NCBI GenBank assembly: GCA_029565815.1
Contig: JAKQNL010000273.1
Location: 1-5,037 of the forward strand
Reading direction: 5' to 3'
DNA from: Spirochaetota bacterium
GTDB lineage: Bacteria > Spirochaetota > Spirochaetia > Treponematales > UBA12059
DNA length: 5,037 nucleotides
The first letter of the stretch is position 1. Every line of letters begins with the position of its first letter. The notes beneath the pieces are model-generated. The model saw only the letters and a program-made list of their open reading frames with translations. It had not been told where the DNA came from and made no database searches. The position numbers and the translations under genes were made by a program. Below, piece after piece: positions 1-3,511 of this stretch.

Positions 1-31
1 CGAGAATCTGCTCGTTGGTAATGGCTGCCAT
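1..31 (-). CDS. rplL: 50S ribosomal protein L7/L12, N-terminal fragment (runs off the left edge)
   Basis: Only the first ten codons are present, reading MAAITNEQIL, and the gene continues beyond the left edge. L7/L12 is the multi-copy stalk protein that recruits translation GTPases to the 50S subunit, and its N-terminal domain dimerises and binds the C-terminal helix of L10. The identification rests on position directly after rplJ, a strong ribosome binding site (AGGAGAAG) close upstream, and a short polar start that fits the family. The fragment is too short to identify on its own. The gap to rplJ is 111 bp, unlike the 3-nt gaps upstream, which fits separate translation control for a protein needed at several copies per ribosome. 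Confidence 0.85.
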   Translation of the reverse strand, partial: MAAITNEQIL

Positions 32-36
32 ATTAT

Positions 37-44
37 CTTCTCCT
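37..44 (-). promoter_or_regulatory. Ribosome binding site of rplL
   Basis: On the minus strand this reads AGGAGAAG, ending 5 nt before the ATG (GGAG core 8 nt away). It is the strongest Shine-Dalgarno sequence in the window. It supports the chosen rplL start and fits the higher output needed for L7/L12. Confidence 0.8.
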
Positions 45-54
45 AACTACAGGT

Positions 55-75
55 GGCGGGCCCGTACGGGCCGCC
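55..75 (-). promoter_or_regulatory. GC-rich hairpin just upstream of the rplL ribosome binding site
   Basis: Positions 59-72 form a perfect 14-nt palindrome (GGCCCGTACGGGCC). Three further pairs (55-57 with 73-75) extend it if base 58 is bulged. It ends 11 nt before the rplL Shine-Dalgarno sequence, close enough to influence ribosome access. No T tract follows in the transcript, so it does not look like a terminator. A regulatory or mRNA-stability role is inference. Confidence 0.45.
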
Positions 76-83
76 GTATTCAA

Positions 84-122
84 GGCGCTCAGGAACGGCA
101 GCTATTCCGAAGCCTGAACGCC
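84..122 (-). promoter_or_regulatory. 10-bp stem-loop in the rplJ-rplL intergenic region
   Basis: In the minus-strand transcript GGCGUUCAGG (122-113) pairs with CCUGAGCGCC (93-84), giving ten pairs including one U-G wobble, with a 19-nt loop. On the plus strand the same position would be a C-A mismatch, which agrees with the RNA being read from the minus strand. It lies between rplJ and rplL and may serve as an RNase III-type processing site, an attenuator, or a protein-binding site for L10 with L7/L12. The structure is seen; the role is inferred. Confidence 0.5.
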
Positions 123-142
123 GCGAACGATCAACAAAAAAC

Positions 143-655
143 TTAGGCCTGAACCTCTGCCTGCTTTTTTTCCTGCAAGGCAACCATGGTGTACACCAGT
201 TTCTGAACCGGGCTCTTAAGGCCGGCCATGAACATAGCGATAAGCTGGTTGCGTCCGGGCAGCTTGGACAGGGCGGTTATGGCCGCCTCGTTCATGAATT
301 CCTTCTCTACCAGGGCGCCCTTAAGCTTTACCGGGTTTTCCTTGGCGAACTCCACGATGATCTTTGCGATCTCGTTGGTGTCGCTCTTGGCAAACGCTAC
401 GGCGGTCGGGCCGGTAAGGAGGCTGCTTACGTCGGGATACTTCTCGTTCTGGAACGCTATCCGGGCAAAGTTGTTCTTGATGACGTGGAAGGTAGCGTTC
501 TTCTCGCGAAGCTGGTGCCTGAGGGTGCTGATCTGCAGCACAGTCAAGCCACGGTAGTCGGTAAATATGAAGTCCTGACTGTCGCGAATCTTAACCGCTA
601 CGGCTTCAATGGCCTCTACCTTGCTTGTCTGTATGTTTTTTGCGCGCAGTGCCAT
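143..655 (-). CDS. rplJ: 50S ribosomal protein L10
   Basis: L10 anchors the L7/L12 stalk to 23S rRNA next to L11 and so forms the base of the factor-binding region. The 170-residue product has the usual family length. Visible features are the N-terminal globular RNA-binding domain with DYRGLTV (33-39) and VIKNN (58-62), the TGPTAVAF segment (81-88), LPGRNQLIA (132-140), and a C-terminal helix (about 141-165) that would hold L7/L12 dimers. The ATG lies 3 nt after the rplA stop, and its ribosome binding site (GAGAGG) sits inside the last rplA codons, implying translational coupling. With no room for an L10 leader upstream, any autoregulation must act elsewhere. Codons 162-164 (GAA AAA AAG) contain an A7 run. 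Confidence 0.97.
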   Translation of the reverse strand: MALRAKNIQTSKVEAIEAVAVKIRDSQDFIFTDYRGLTVLQISTLRHQLREKNATFHVIKNNFARIAFQNEKYPDVSSLLTGPTAVAFAKSDTNEIAKIIVEFAKENPVKLKGALVEKEFMNEAAITALSKLPGRNQLIAMFMAGLKSPVQKLVYTMVALQEKKQAEVQA

Positions 656-658
656 GAT

Positions 659-1342
659 TTACCTCTCTGCCTTGGCTATAGCCACACGGACCGACGGGGT
701 CATGGTACCGGCAAGATACACCGATTCCACAAACTCGCCCTTAACGTCCGACGGGCGCTTGCGAACCACTTCGCCCATGAGGGTTTCCATGTTTGCGGTA
801 AGCTGGTCTGCGCCCATGGAAAGCTTGCCCACGGCCAGGTGGATGATATTGGATTTGTCCGAACGGAACTCGGTTCGACCCTTCTTGAGCTCGGCAATAG
901 CCGCGGCTATATCGAAGGTAACGGTGCCGGTCTTCGGGTTAGGCATAAGGCCCTTGCGACCCAACACCATACCCAGCTTGCCCACGTCTTTCATCATGTC
1001 GGGCGTAGCCACGGCGATATCGAAATCGAGCCAGCCGCCCTTGATCTTCTCGATCAGGGCATCGGAGCCGACATAGGCGGCGCCGGCTGCTTCGGCTTCT
1101 TTTTCCTTGTCGGGCTTGCAGAATACAAGCACTTTCTTCTCGCCGCGGAACTGGTGAGGAAGCACCACGGTGTCACGCACCGACTGGCTCTTCTTCAGGT
1201 TTAGGCGGATATGCGCTTCGACGGTCTCGTCGAACTTGGCTACTTTGAGCTCTTTCAAAAGGGCGCAGGCGTCCTTGAGCTCGTAAGCCTTCTCGGCGTC
1301 CACTTTCTTGAGGACTTCGCGATATTTCTTACCATGCTTCAT
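659..1342 (-). CDS. rplA: 50S ribosomal protein L1
   Basis: L1 binds the mobile L1 stalk of 23S rRNA and helps move deacylated tRNA out of the E site. In many bacteria it also represses its own operon by binding leader mRNA. The product is 227 residues, a little shorter than the usual 229-235. It has FDETVE (37-42), DTVVLPH (57-63), the start of the inserted domain II at about 64, and the L1 signature [14 protein letters not shown] (128-141). The segment after HIRL lacks the common D-P-(K/R) residues, about two residues short, which I associate with spirochaetes from memory. The start is fixed by a GGAG site 9 nt upstream and a 3-nt gap after the rplK stop. Confidence 0.97.
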   Translation of the reverse strand: MKHGKKYREVLKKVDAEKAYELKDACALLKELKVAKFDETVEAHIRLNLKKSQSVRDTVVLPHQFRGEKKVLVFCKPDKEKEAEAAGAAYVGSDALIEKIKGGWLDFDIAVATPDMMKDVGKLGMVLGRKGLMPNPKTGTVTFDIAAAIAELKKGRTEFRSDKSNIIHLAVGKLSMGADQLTANMETLMGEVVRKRPSDVKGEFVESVYLAGTMTPSVRVAIAKAER

Positions 1343-1345
1343 GGC

Positions 1346-1777
1346 TTACCACTCCACTTCGACGCCCATACTGCGGGCGGTACCGGCGATGATGCGCTCG
1401 GCGGCTTCCACGTCGTTAGCCGACAGGTCCTTGAGCTTGAGTTTTGCGATCTCGGTGATCTTTGCATGGGAAATCTTGCCGACCTTTTGCTTGTTCGCCA
1501 CGGGAGATCCCTTTGCAAGGTCGATGGCTTTCTTGATCAGCACGGACGCAGGCGGGGTCTTGAGGATAAACGTGAAGGTTTTATCCTTGTAGATGGTGAT
1601 GATTGCCGGAATGGTAAGACCGGCCTCCATGCTCTTGGTCCTGTCGTTAAACTGCTGACAGAACTGCGGAGCGCTGACTCCGTGGGGGCCAAGTGCCGGA
1701 CCCACCGGGTGAGCGGGCGTCGCTTTGCCCGCCGGGCACTGCAGTTTAACAACCGCGGTGACCACTTTCTTTGCCAT
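1346..1777 (-). CDS. rplK: 50S ribosomal protein L11
   Basis: L11 forms the GTPase-associated centre with 23S rRNA helices H43-H44, takes part in factor-dependent GTP hydrolysis and RelA signalling, and is part of the thiostrepton site. The 143-residue product has the N-terminal domain (about 1-72) with its proline-rich stretch [10 protein letters not shown] (21-30), a linker with KTPPASVL (73-80), and the C-terminal rRNA-binding domain including KVGKIS (98-103) and the signature GTARSMGV (132-139). Residue 23 is His (CAC, 1711-1709) where the family normally has the first Pro of a PP pair. AAAGGAG ends 6 nt before the ATG. The 224-bp structured gap upstream is unusually long for this cluster. 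Confidence 0.97.
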   Translation of the reverse strand: MAKKVVTAVVKLQCPAGKATPAHPVGPALGPHGVSAPQFCQQFNDRTKSMEAGLTIPAIITIYKDKTFTFILKTPPASVLIKKAIDLAKGSPVANKQKVGKISHAKITEIAKLKLKDLSANDVEAAERIIAGTARSMGVEVEW

Positions 1778-1798
1778 GAATGACTCCTTTCGTGGTGT

Positions 1799-1823
1799 CT
1801 CCCGAGCCTACAAGACCCGGGAG
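1799..1823 (-). promoter_or_regulatory. Strong stem-loop directly before the rplK ribosome binding site
   Basis: CUCCCGGGUC pairs with GGCUCGGGAG around a UUGUA loop: ten consecutive pairs, two of them G-U wobbles. It ends 8 nt before the AAAGGAG of rplK. No U tract follows, so it is not a terminator. Its position fits control of rplK-rplA translation, for example as part of an L1 site, but the L1 recognition motif was not confirmed. Confidence 0.5.
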
Positions 1824-1920
1824 CCCCAGAGCGGCCTTACGGCTGCATCCAGGGGTAGCGCCCCCGATCGGGTGGATCGGAAGCTCCCATCATGCGGAGC
1901 GGACGTCCCGCGTACGGAAC

Positions 1921-1960
1921 CCGGATCTTTCGGACCCGGCGCGCTTGTAACGGCGCGACC
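1921..1960 (-). other. Two adjoining hairpins in the rplK leader
   Basis: GGUCGCGC (1960-1953) pairs with GCGCGCC (1944-1938) with one bulged U. CCGGGUC (1939-1933) pairs with GAUCCGG (1927-1921) around a CGAAA loop. The two share bases 1938-1939, so they are either stacked or mutually adjusting. The structures are seen; their function is unknown. Confidence 0.4.
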
Positions 1961-1983
1961 CTGCTGTTCCCGTGATATGGAAA

Positions 1984-1997
1984 GTGCCTTTCGGCAC
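1984..1997 (-). other. GNRA-capped hairpin just after the nusG stop codon
   Basis: GUGCC-GAAA-GGCAC forms five pairs closed by a GAAA tetraloop, starting 4 nt after the nusG stop, with only three U residues following. It could be a weak terminator, a processing or stability element, or the first part of the rplK leader. The short U run argues against efficient termination. Confidence 0.35.
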
Positions 1998-2001
1998 CGC
2001 C

Positions 2002-2559
2002 TTACATCTTCTCTACTTGCAGCATGTCGACTTCCACTGGCGTTGCGCGCCCGAAAATGCCGACCATTACCTTAAGCTTGCTCTTATCCTGACTGACTTC
2101 CTCGATAGTGCCCGTGAACGAATCGAAGGGCCCGTCGATGATCTTCACCTGCTCGCCAACCGCGAAGCTTTGGCGGGACTTGGCAGGGCGGTCGCCCTTG
2201 ATCTCGCCGGCCCGCTGCAGGATGTGCCGGGCTTCTTCCTGGGAAATGGGCGCCGGTTTGTTGTGCATGGTCGCACCGACAAAACCGGTAACGCCGGTTA
2301 TCTTGCGGATAGCGGAACAGGCAGCCTTCCAGCTCTGCTCGGGCAGGTCCATTTCGACCAAAATATAACCAGGGAGCATTTTTCTCGAACTGGTGCGGCG
2401 CTTGCCGTCCTTTACGTCGACCACATCCTCCGCAGGCACCTTGATATCAAGGACAACTGCGGGATCCAAGTCTCCGTTGGCCAACATCATGCGAATCACC
2501 CGCTCGATTTTTGCCTCGTAGCCGGAGTAAACATGCAGGACGTACCAGGATTTAGCCAT
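2002..2559 (-). CDS. nusG: Transcription termination/antitermination factor NusG
   Basis: NusG binds the RNA polymerase clamp through its N-terminal NGN domain, and contacts Rho or ribosomal protein S10 through its C-terminal KOW domain. The 185-residue product is a normal two-domain NusG without the extra inserted domain seen in some lineages. Visible features are SWYVLHVYSGYE (4-15), MLPGYILVEMDL (61-72), TGFVG (91-95), and the KOW domain starting FAVGEQVKI (132-140) and ending with GRATPVEVDML (170-180). It begins 13 nt after the secE stop. No convincing Shine-Dalgarno sequence precedes the ATG, so translation may depend on coupling to secE. Confidence 0.97.
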   Translation of the reverse strand: MAKSWYVLHVYSGYEAKIERVIRMMLANGDLDPAVVLDIKVPAEDVVDVKDGKRRTSSRKMLPGYILVEMDLPEQSWKAACSAIRKITGVTGFVGATMHNKPAPISQEEARHILQRAGEIKGDRPAKSRQSFAVGEQVKIIDGPFDSFTGTIEEVSQDKSKLKVMVGIFGRATPVEVDMLQVEKM

Positions 2560-2572
2560 TACGCGTACCGGC

Positions 2573-2752
2573 TTAGAAGAACAGGTCTATTCCCCGCACC
2601 AGGAGGAAGTCCACCAGGCCAAGGAACAGGGCAACGATAACGGTGGAAACGATAACCACCTTGGTTGAAGCCAACACCGTTTCCTTGGTGGGCCATATAA
2701 CTTTACGAAGCTCCGCGTAACTATCCTTAAAAAACTGGATAATCTTCTTCAT
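2573..2752 (-). CDS. secE: Preprotein translocase subunit SecE
   Basis: SecE is the essential small subunit that clamps the SecY channel in the inner membrane. The 59-residue product has the minimal single-span bacterial form. A short basic start (MKKIIQFFKD) leads into the conserved amphipathic surface helix with ELRKVIWPTKETV (14-26). One transmembrane helix follows at about 31-52, rich in Val, Ile, Leu and Phe, and then a short tail RGIDLFF. AAGGAG lies 5 nt before the ATG. Its place between tRNA-Trp and nusG is the standard bacterial arrangement. The small size makes it easy to miss in automatic calling, but the WP motif and context make the assignment firm. Confidence 0.95.
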   Translation of the reverse strand: MKKIIQFFKDSYAELRKVIWPTKETVLASTKVVIVSTVIVALFLGLVDFLLVRGIDLFF

Positions 2753-2783
2753 ACCGGCTCCTTGCTGGCGGGAATCACAGCGC

Positions 2784-2831
2784 CTGGGGGACTAACCCTA
2801 CCAGACAGGCACACCGCGCCCACAGGCGCGG
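2784..2831 (-). other. Hairpins in the secE leader
   Basis: CCGCGCC-UGUG-GGCGCGG (2831-2814) is a perfect 7-bp stem with a tetraloop. Downstream of it, CUGG and GGG (2804-2796, separated by a two-base bulge) pair with CCCCCAG (2790-2784) around a UUAGU loop. They lie between the tRNA-Trp terminator and secE. Neither is followed by a U tract. They could mark mRNA processing or a 5' protective structure for the secE-nusG message. The role is inferred. Confidence 0.35.
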
Positions 2832-2838
2832 CTCCGCG

Positions 2839-2864
2839 AAAAATAGGGCGGCGCGGCCGCCTAT
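2839..2864 (-). terminator. Rho-independent-type terminator after tRNA-Trp
   Basis: GGCGGC (2861-2856) pairs with GCCGCC (2852-2847) around a 3-nt loop. AUA/UAU pairs extend the stem past one bulged C, and a U5 run follows (2843-2839, its first U shared with the stem). It begins 12 nt after the tRNA 3' end. Since secE has no obvious promoter of its own, it may be leaky or regulated rather than absolute. Confidence 0.6.
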
Positions 2865-2875
2865 CCAATCACATT

Positions 2876-2948
2876 CAGGCCAGGAAGGACTCGAACCCTC
2901 AACATCCGGTTTTGGAGACCGGCGCTCTACCATTAGAGCTACTGGCCT
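2876..2948 (-). tRNA. tRNA-Trp (anticodon CCA)
   Basis: A complete 73-nt cloverleaf can be drawn by hand. The acceptor AGGCCAG pairs with CTGGCCT, with G as discriminator. The D arm is GCTC/GAGC, and the anticodon stem CCGGT/ACCGG encloses the loop CTCCAAA, with the anticodon at 2915-2913. The variable loop has 5 nt, and the T arm GAGGG/CCTTC encloses TTCGAGT. The 3' CCA is not encoded. A tRNA-Trp between rpmG and secE is common in bacteria. Confidence 0.97.
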
Positions 2949-2955
2949 AAGGCGC

Positions 2956-2980
2956 AAAACGAGCCCGTACAGGCCCGCTT
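2956..2980 (-). terminator. Weak terminator-like hairpin after rpmG
   Basis: CGGGCCU (2977-2971) pairs with GGGCUCG (2966-2960) around GUAC: seven pairs with two wobbles. Three further pairs (AAG with UUU) use part of a U4 run at 2959-2956. It ends 7 nt before tRNA-Trp. The short U run suggests partial termination or a processing signal that separates rpmG mRNA from the tRNA. Confidence 0.4.
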
Positions 2981-2991
2981 CACCAGGAACG

Positions 2992-3165
2992 TTATTTTAC
3001 TTTCGTTTCCTTGTGCATTGTGTGCTTGCGTTCCCATTTGCAGTACTTCATAAGCTCGAGCTTTTCCTGCATGGTCTTGCGGTTCTTGGTGGTCGTATAG
3101 TTACGCCTCTTGCACTCGCTGCATGCGAGAGCAATGATCTCGACAACCTGTTTTTTGCTCGCCAT
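2992..3165 (-). CDS. rpmG: 50S ribosomal protein L33
   Basis: L33 is a small 50S protein near the E site. The 57-residue product shows the family core [11 protein letters not shown] (20-30), KLELMKY (35-41) and RKHTMHKE (46-53). Zinc-binding L33 proteins carry two CxxC pairs. Here the first is intact (C15, C18), but only one Cys of the second remains (C42), with Glu at position 45, so metal binding is uncertain. AAGGA ends 7 nt before this ATG. A longer in-frame reading from 3237 adds 24 residues unlike L33 and is rejected. The gene sits between two tRNA genes, downstream of a T8 tract. Confidence 0.95.
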   Translation of the reverse strand: MASKKQVVEIIALACSECKRRNYTTTKNRKTMQEKLELMKYCKWERKHTMHKETKVK

Positions 3166-3211
3166 CGTACGATCCTTACACAAAGATTGGCCCAACGCGC
3201 ACGCCGAACCG

Positions 3212-3261
3212 AAAAAAAAGAGCCAAACAGCAGCCATCGCAGTGCGACAAGCGCCTTGGCC
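3212..3261 (-). terminator. Terminator-like structure with T8 tract between tRNA-Thr and rpmG
   Basis: The transcript has GGCCAA (3261-3256) able to pair with UUGGCU (3226-3221), enclosing an inner UCGC-ACU-GCGA hairpin (3247-3237). After one C comes an uninterrupted U8 run (3219-3212). The U tract is clear, but the outer stem is only six pairs with a long interior, so termination strength is uncertain. It could end the tRNA-Thr transcript, with some read-through into rpmG. Confidence 0.45.
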
Positions 3262-3304
3262 TACCCGGGCCTATCCACTGATAGACAGAGAGCCCTCGAA
3301 CGGA
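3252..3304 (-). repeat. Copy 1 of a direct repeat: detached tRNA-Thr 3' end plus its flank
   Basis: This segment matches 3322-3374 at a constant 70-bp offset. 34 bp are identical (3271-3304), and about 49 of 53 positions match overall. Bases 3291-3304 repeat the last 14 nt of tRNA-Thr, but the rest of a tRNA is absent here, so it is a fragment and not a gene. It also carries a hairpin, GUCUAUC-AGUG-GAUAGGC in the transcript, whose one difference from copy 2 keeps the pairing as U-G. Confidence 0.9.
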
Positions 3305-3321
3305 TGGCGCGAAGCAACCAC

Positions 3322-3374
3322 CGTCTTGGCCAACCCTGGTCTATCCACTGATAGACAGAGAGCCCTCGAACGGA
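3322..3374 (-). repeat. Copy 2 of the direct repeat, overlapping the 3' end of tRNA-Thr
   Basis: This is the resident copy. Bases 3374-3361 are the final 14 nt of tRNA-Thr, and the remainder is its immediate downstream flank. That flank holds a 7-bp hairpin (GUCUAUC-AGUG-GAUAGAC, 3356-3339) and TTGGCCAA. The identity with copy 1 crosses the tRNA end. Duplicated tRNA 3' ends are known as attachment-site traces, but a simple tandem duplication is equally possible. Confidence 0.9.
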
Positions 3375-3433
3375 ATCGAACCGTTGACCTCATCCTTACC
3401 ATGGATGTGCTCTGCCAACTGAGCTACAAGGGC
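3361..3433 (-). tRNA. tRNA-Thr (anticodon GGU)
   Basis: A full 73-nt cloverleaf is present. The acceptor GCCCTTG pairs with CGAGGGC (one U-G wobble). The D arm is GCTC/GAGC, and the anticodon stem CATCC/GGATG encloses the loop ATGGTAA. The variable loop is AGGTC, and the T arm AACGG/CCGTT encloses TTCGATT. The discriminator is U and CCA is not encoded. It is the first gene after the promoter at 3449-3477, and its last 14 nt recur 70 bp downstream. Confidence 0.97.
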
Positions 3434-3448
3434 GCGGAAAGCGTCGGT

Positions 3449-3477
3449 ACAATAGCAACGGGCAGGTGCTTTGTCAA
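3449..3477 (-). promoter_or_regulatory. Sigma-70-type promoter for tRNA-Thr and probably the downstream cluster
   Basis: A perfect -35 TTGACA (3477-3472), a 17-bp spacer and a -10 TATTGT (3454-3449; four of six consensus bases) lie 15 nt upstream of the tRNA 5' end. Transcription would start near 3444-3441. The bases just after the -10 (ACCGACGC) are GC-rich, as at stable-RNA promoters under stringent control. That regulatory reading is inference. Confidence 0.8.
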
Positions 3478-3494
3478 GTAGGCCGGCGCAGTTT

Positions 3495-3511
3495 GCGTGC
3501 CAAAGCCACGC
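3495..3511 (-). other. Short hairpin at the end of murJ
   Basis: GCGUG and CACGC (3511-3507 and 3499-3495) form five pairs around a 7-nt loop that starts at the last base of the murJ stop codon. No U tract follows, so it is at best a 3'-end stability element. Confidence 0.25.

Larger units (their letters stand above)
1778..2001 (-). promoter_or_regulatory. Structured 224-bp leader between nusG and rplK
   Basis: No gene is visible here. The minus-strand RNA can form a chain of hairpins: 1984-1997, 1938-1960, 1921-1939, 1864-1880 (CCGATC/GATCGG), 1852-1864 (GGGG/CCCC), 1834-1849 with a GUAA loop, and a strong 10-bp stem at 1799-1823 just before the rplK ribosome binding site. GGGAGC (1888-1883) could instead pair with GCUCCC (1824-1819), competing with that last stem. 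In well-studied bacteria L1 represses the rplK-rplA mRNA by binding a leader in this position, so an L1-responsive element is a reasonable inference. A weak promoter match overlaps the nusG end (TCGACA at 2030-2025, 18 bp, TGTAAG at 2006-2001), and I do not rely on it. Confidence 0.5.

Noticed and set aside
136..141. T6 run just after the rplJ stop, considered as a terminator
   Set aside because: Only a three-pair stem (AGG/CCU) can be drawn immediately before it, and rplL follows as expected in the same operon.
164..170. A AAA AAG slippery heptamer in the correct phase near the end of rplJ (codons 162-164)
   Set aside because: It matches the classic -1 frameshift heptamer, and a shift would give a tail of about 20 extra residues. 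However, the nearest stem starts more than 40 nt downstream, too far to stimulate shifting, and Lys-rich ends make such runs likely by chance.
53..1204. A 383-codon open frame on the plus strand across rplJ and rplA
   Set aside because: It runs antisense to two certain ribosomal protein genes, its product resembles no family I know, and such frames are common opposite codon-biased genes. The same applies to the plus-strand frames opposite murJ (for example 4267-4929) and nusG.
2001..2030. Possible promoter for rplK overlapping the nusG end (TCGACA, 18 bp, TGTAAG)
   Set aside because: The -10 matches only four of six bases, the spacer is off-optimal, and a chance match of this quality is expected in a region this long. 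It is mentioned in the leader entry but not called.
2992..3237. A longer rpmG reading with a start at 3237 and 24 extra residues
   Set aside because: The extra residues include a Phe run encoded by the T8 tract and are unlike any L33. The ATG at 3165 has a good ribosome binding site and gives the standard family length.
3305..3340. Remnant of a second full tRNA gene between the two repeat copies
   Set aside because: Upstream of the duplicated 14 nt there is no D arm, anticodon arm or T loop in register. Only a displaced TTCG is shared, so just the 3' tail is duplicated.
3252..3374. CRISPR array or insertion sequence
   Set aside because: There are only two copies, one of which is part of a tRNA, with no further repeats, no inverted terminal repeats and no transposase or cas gene.
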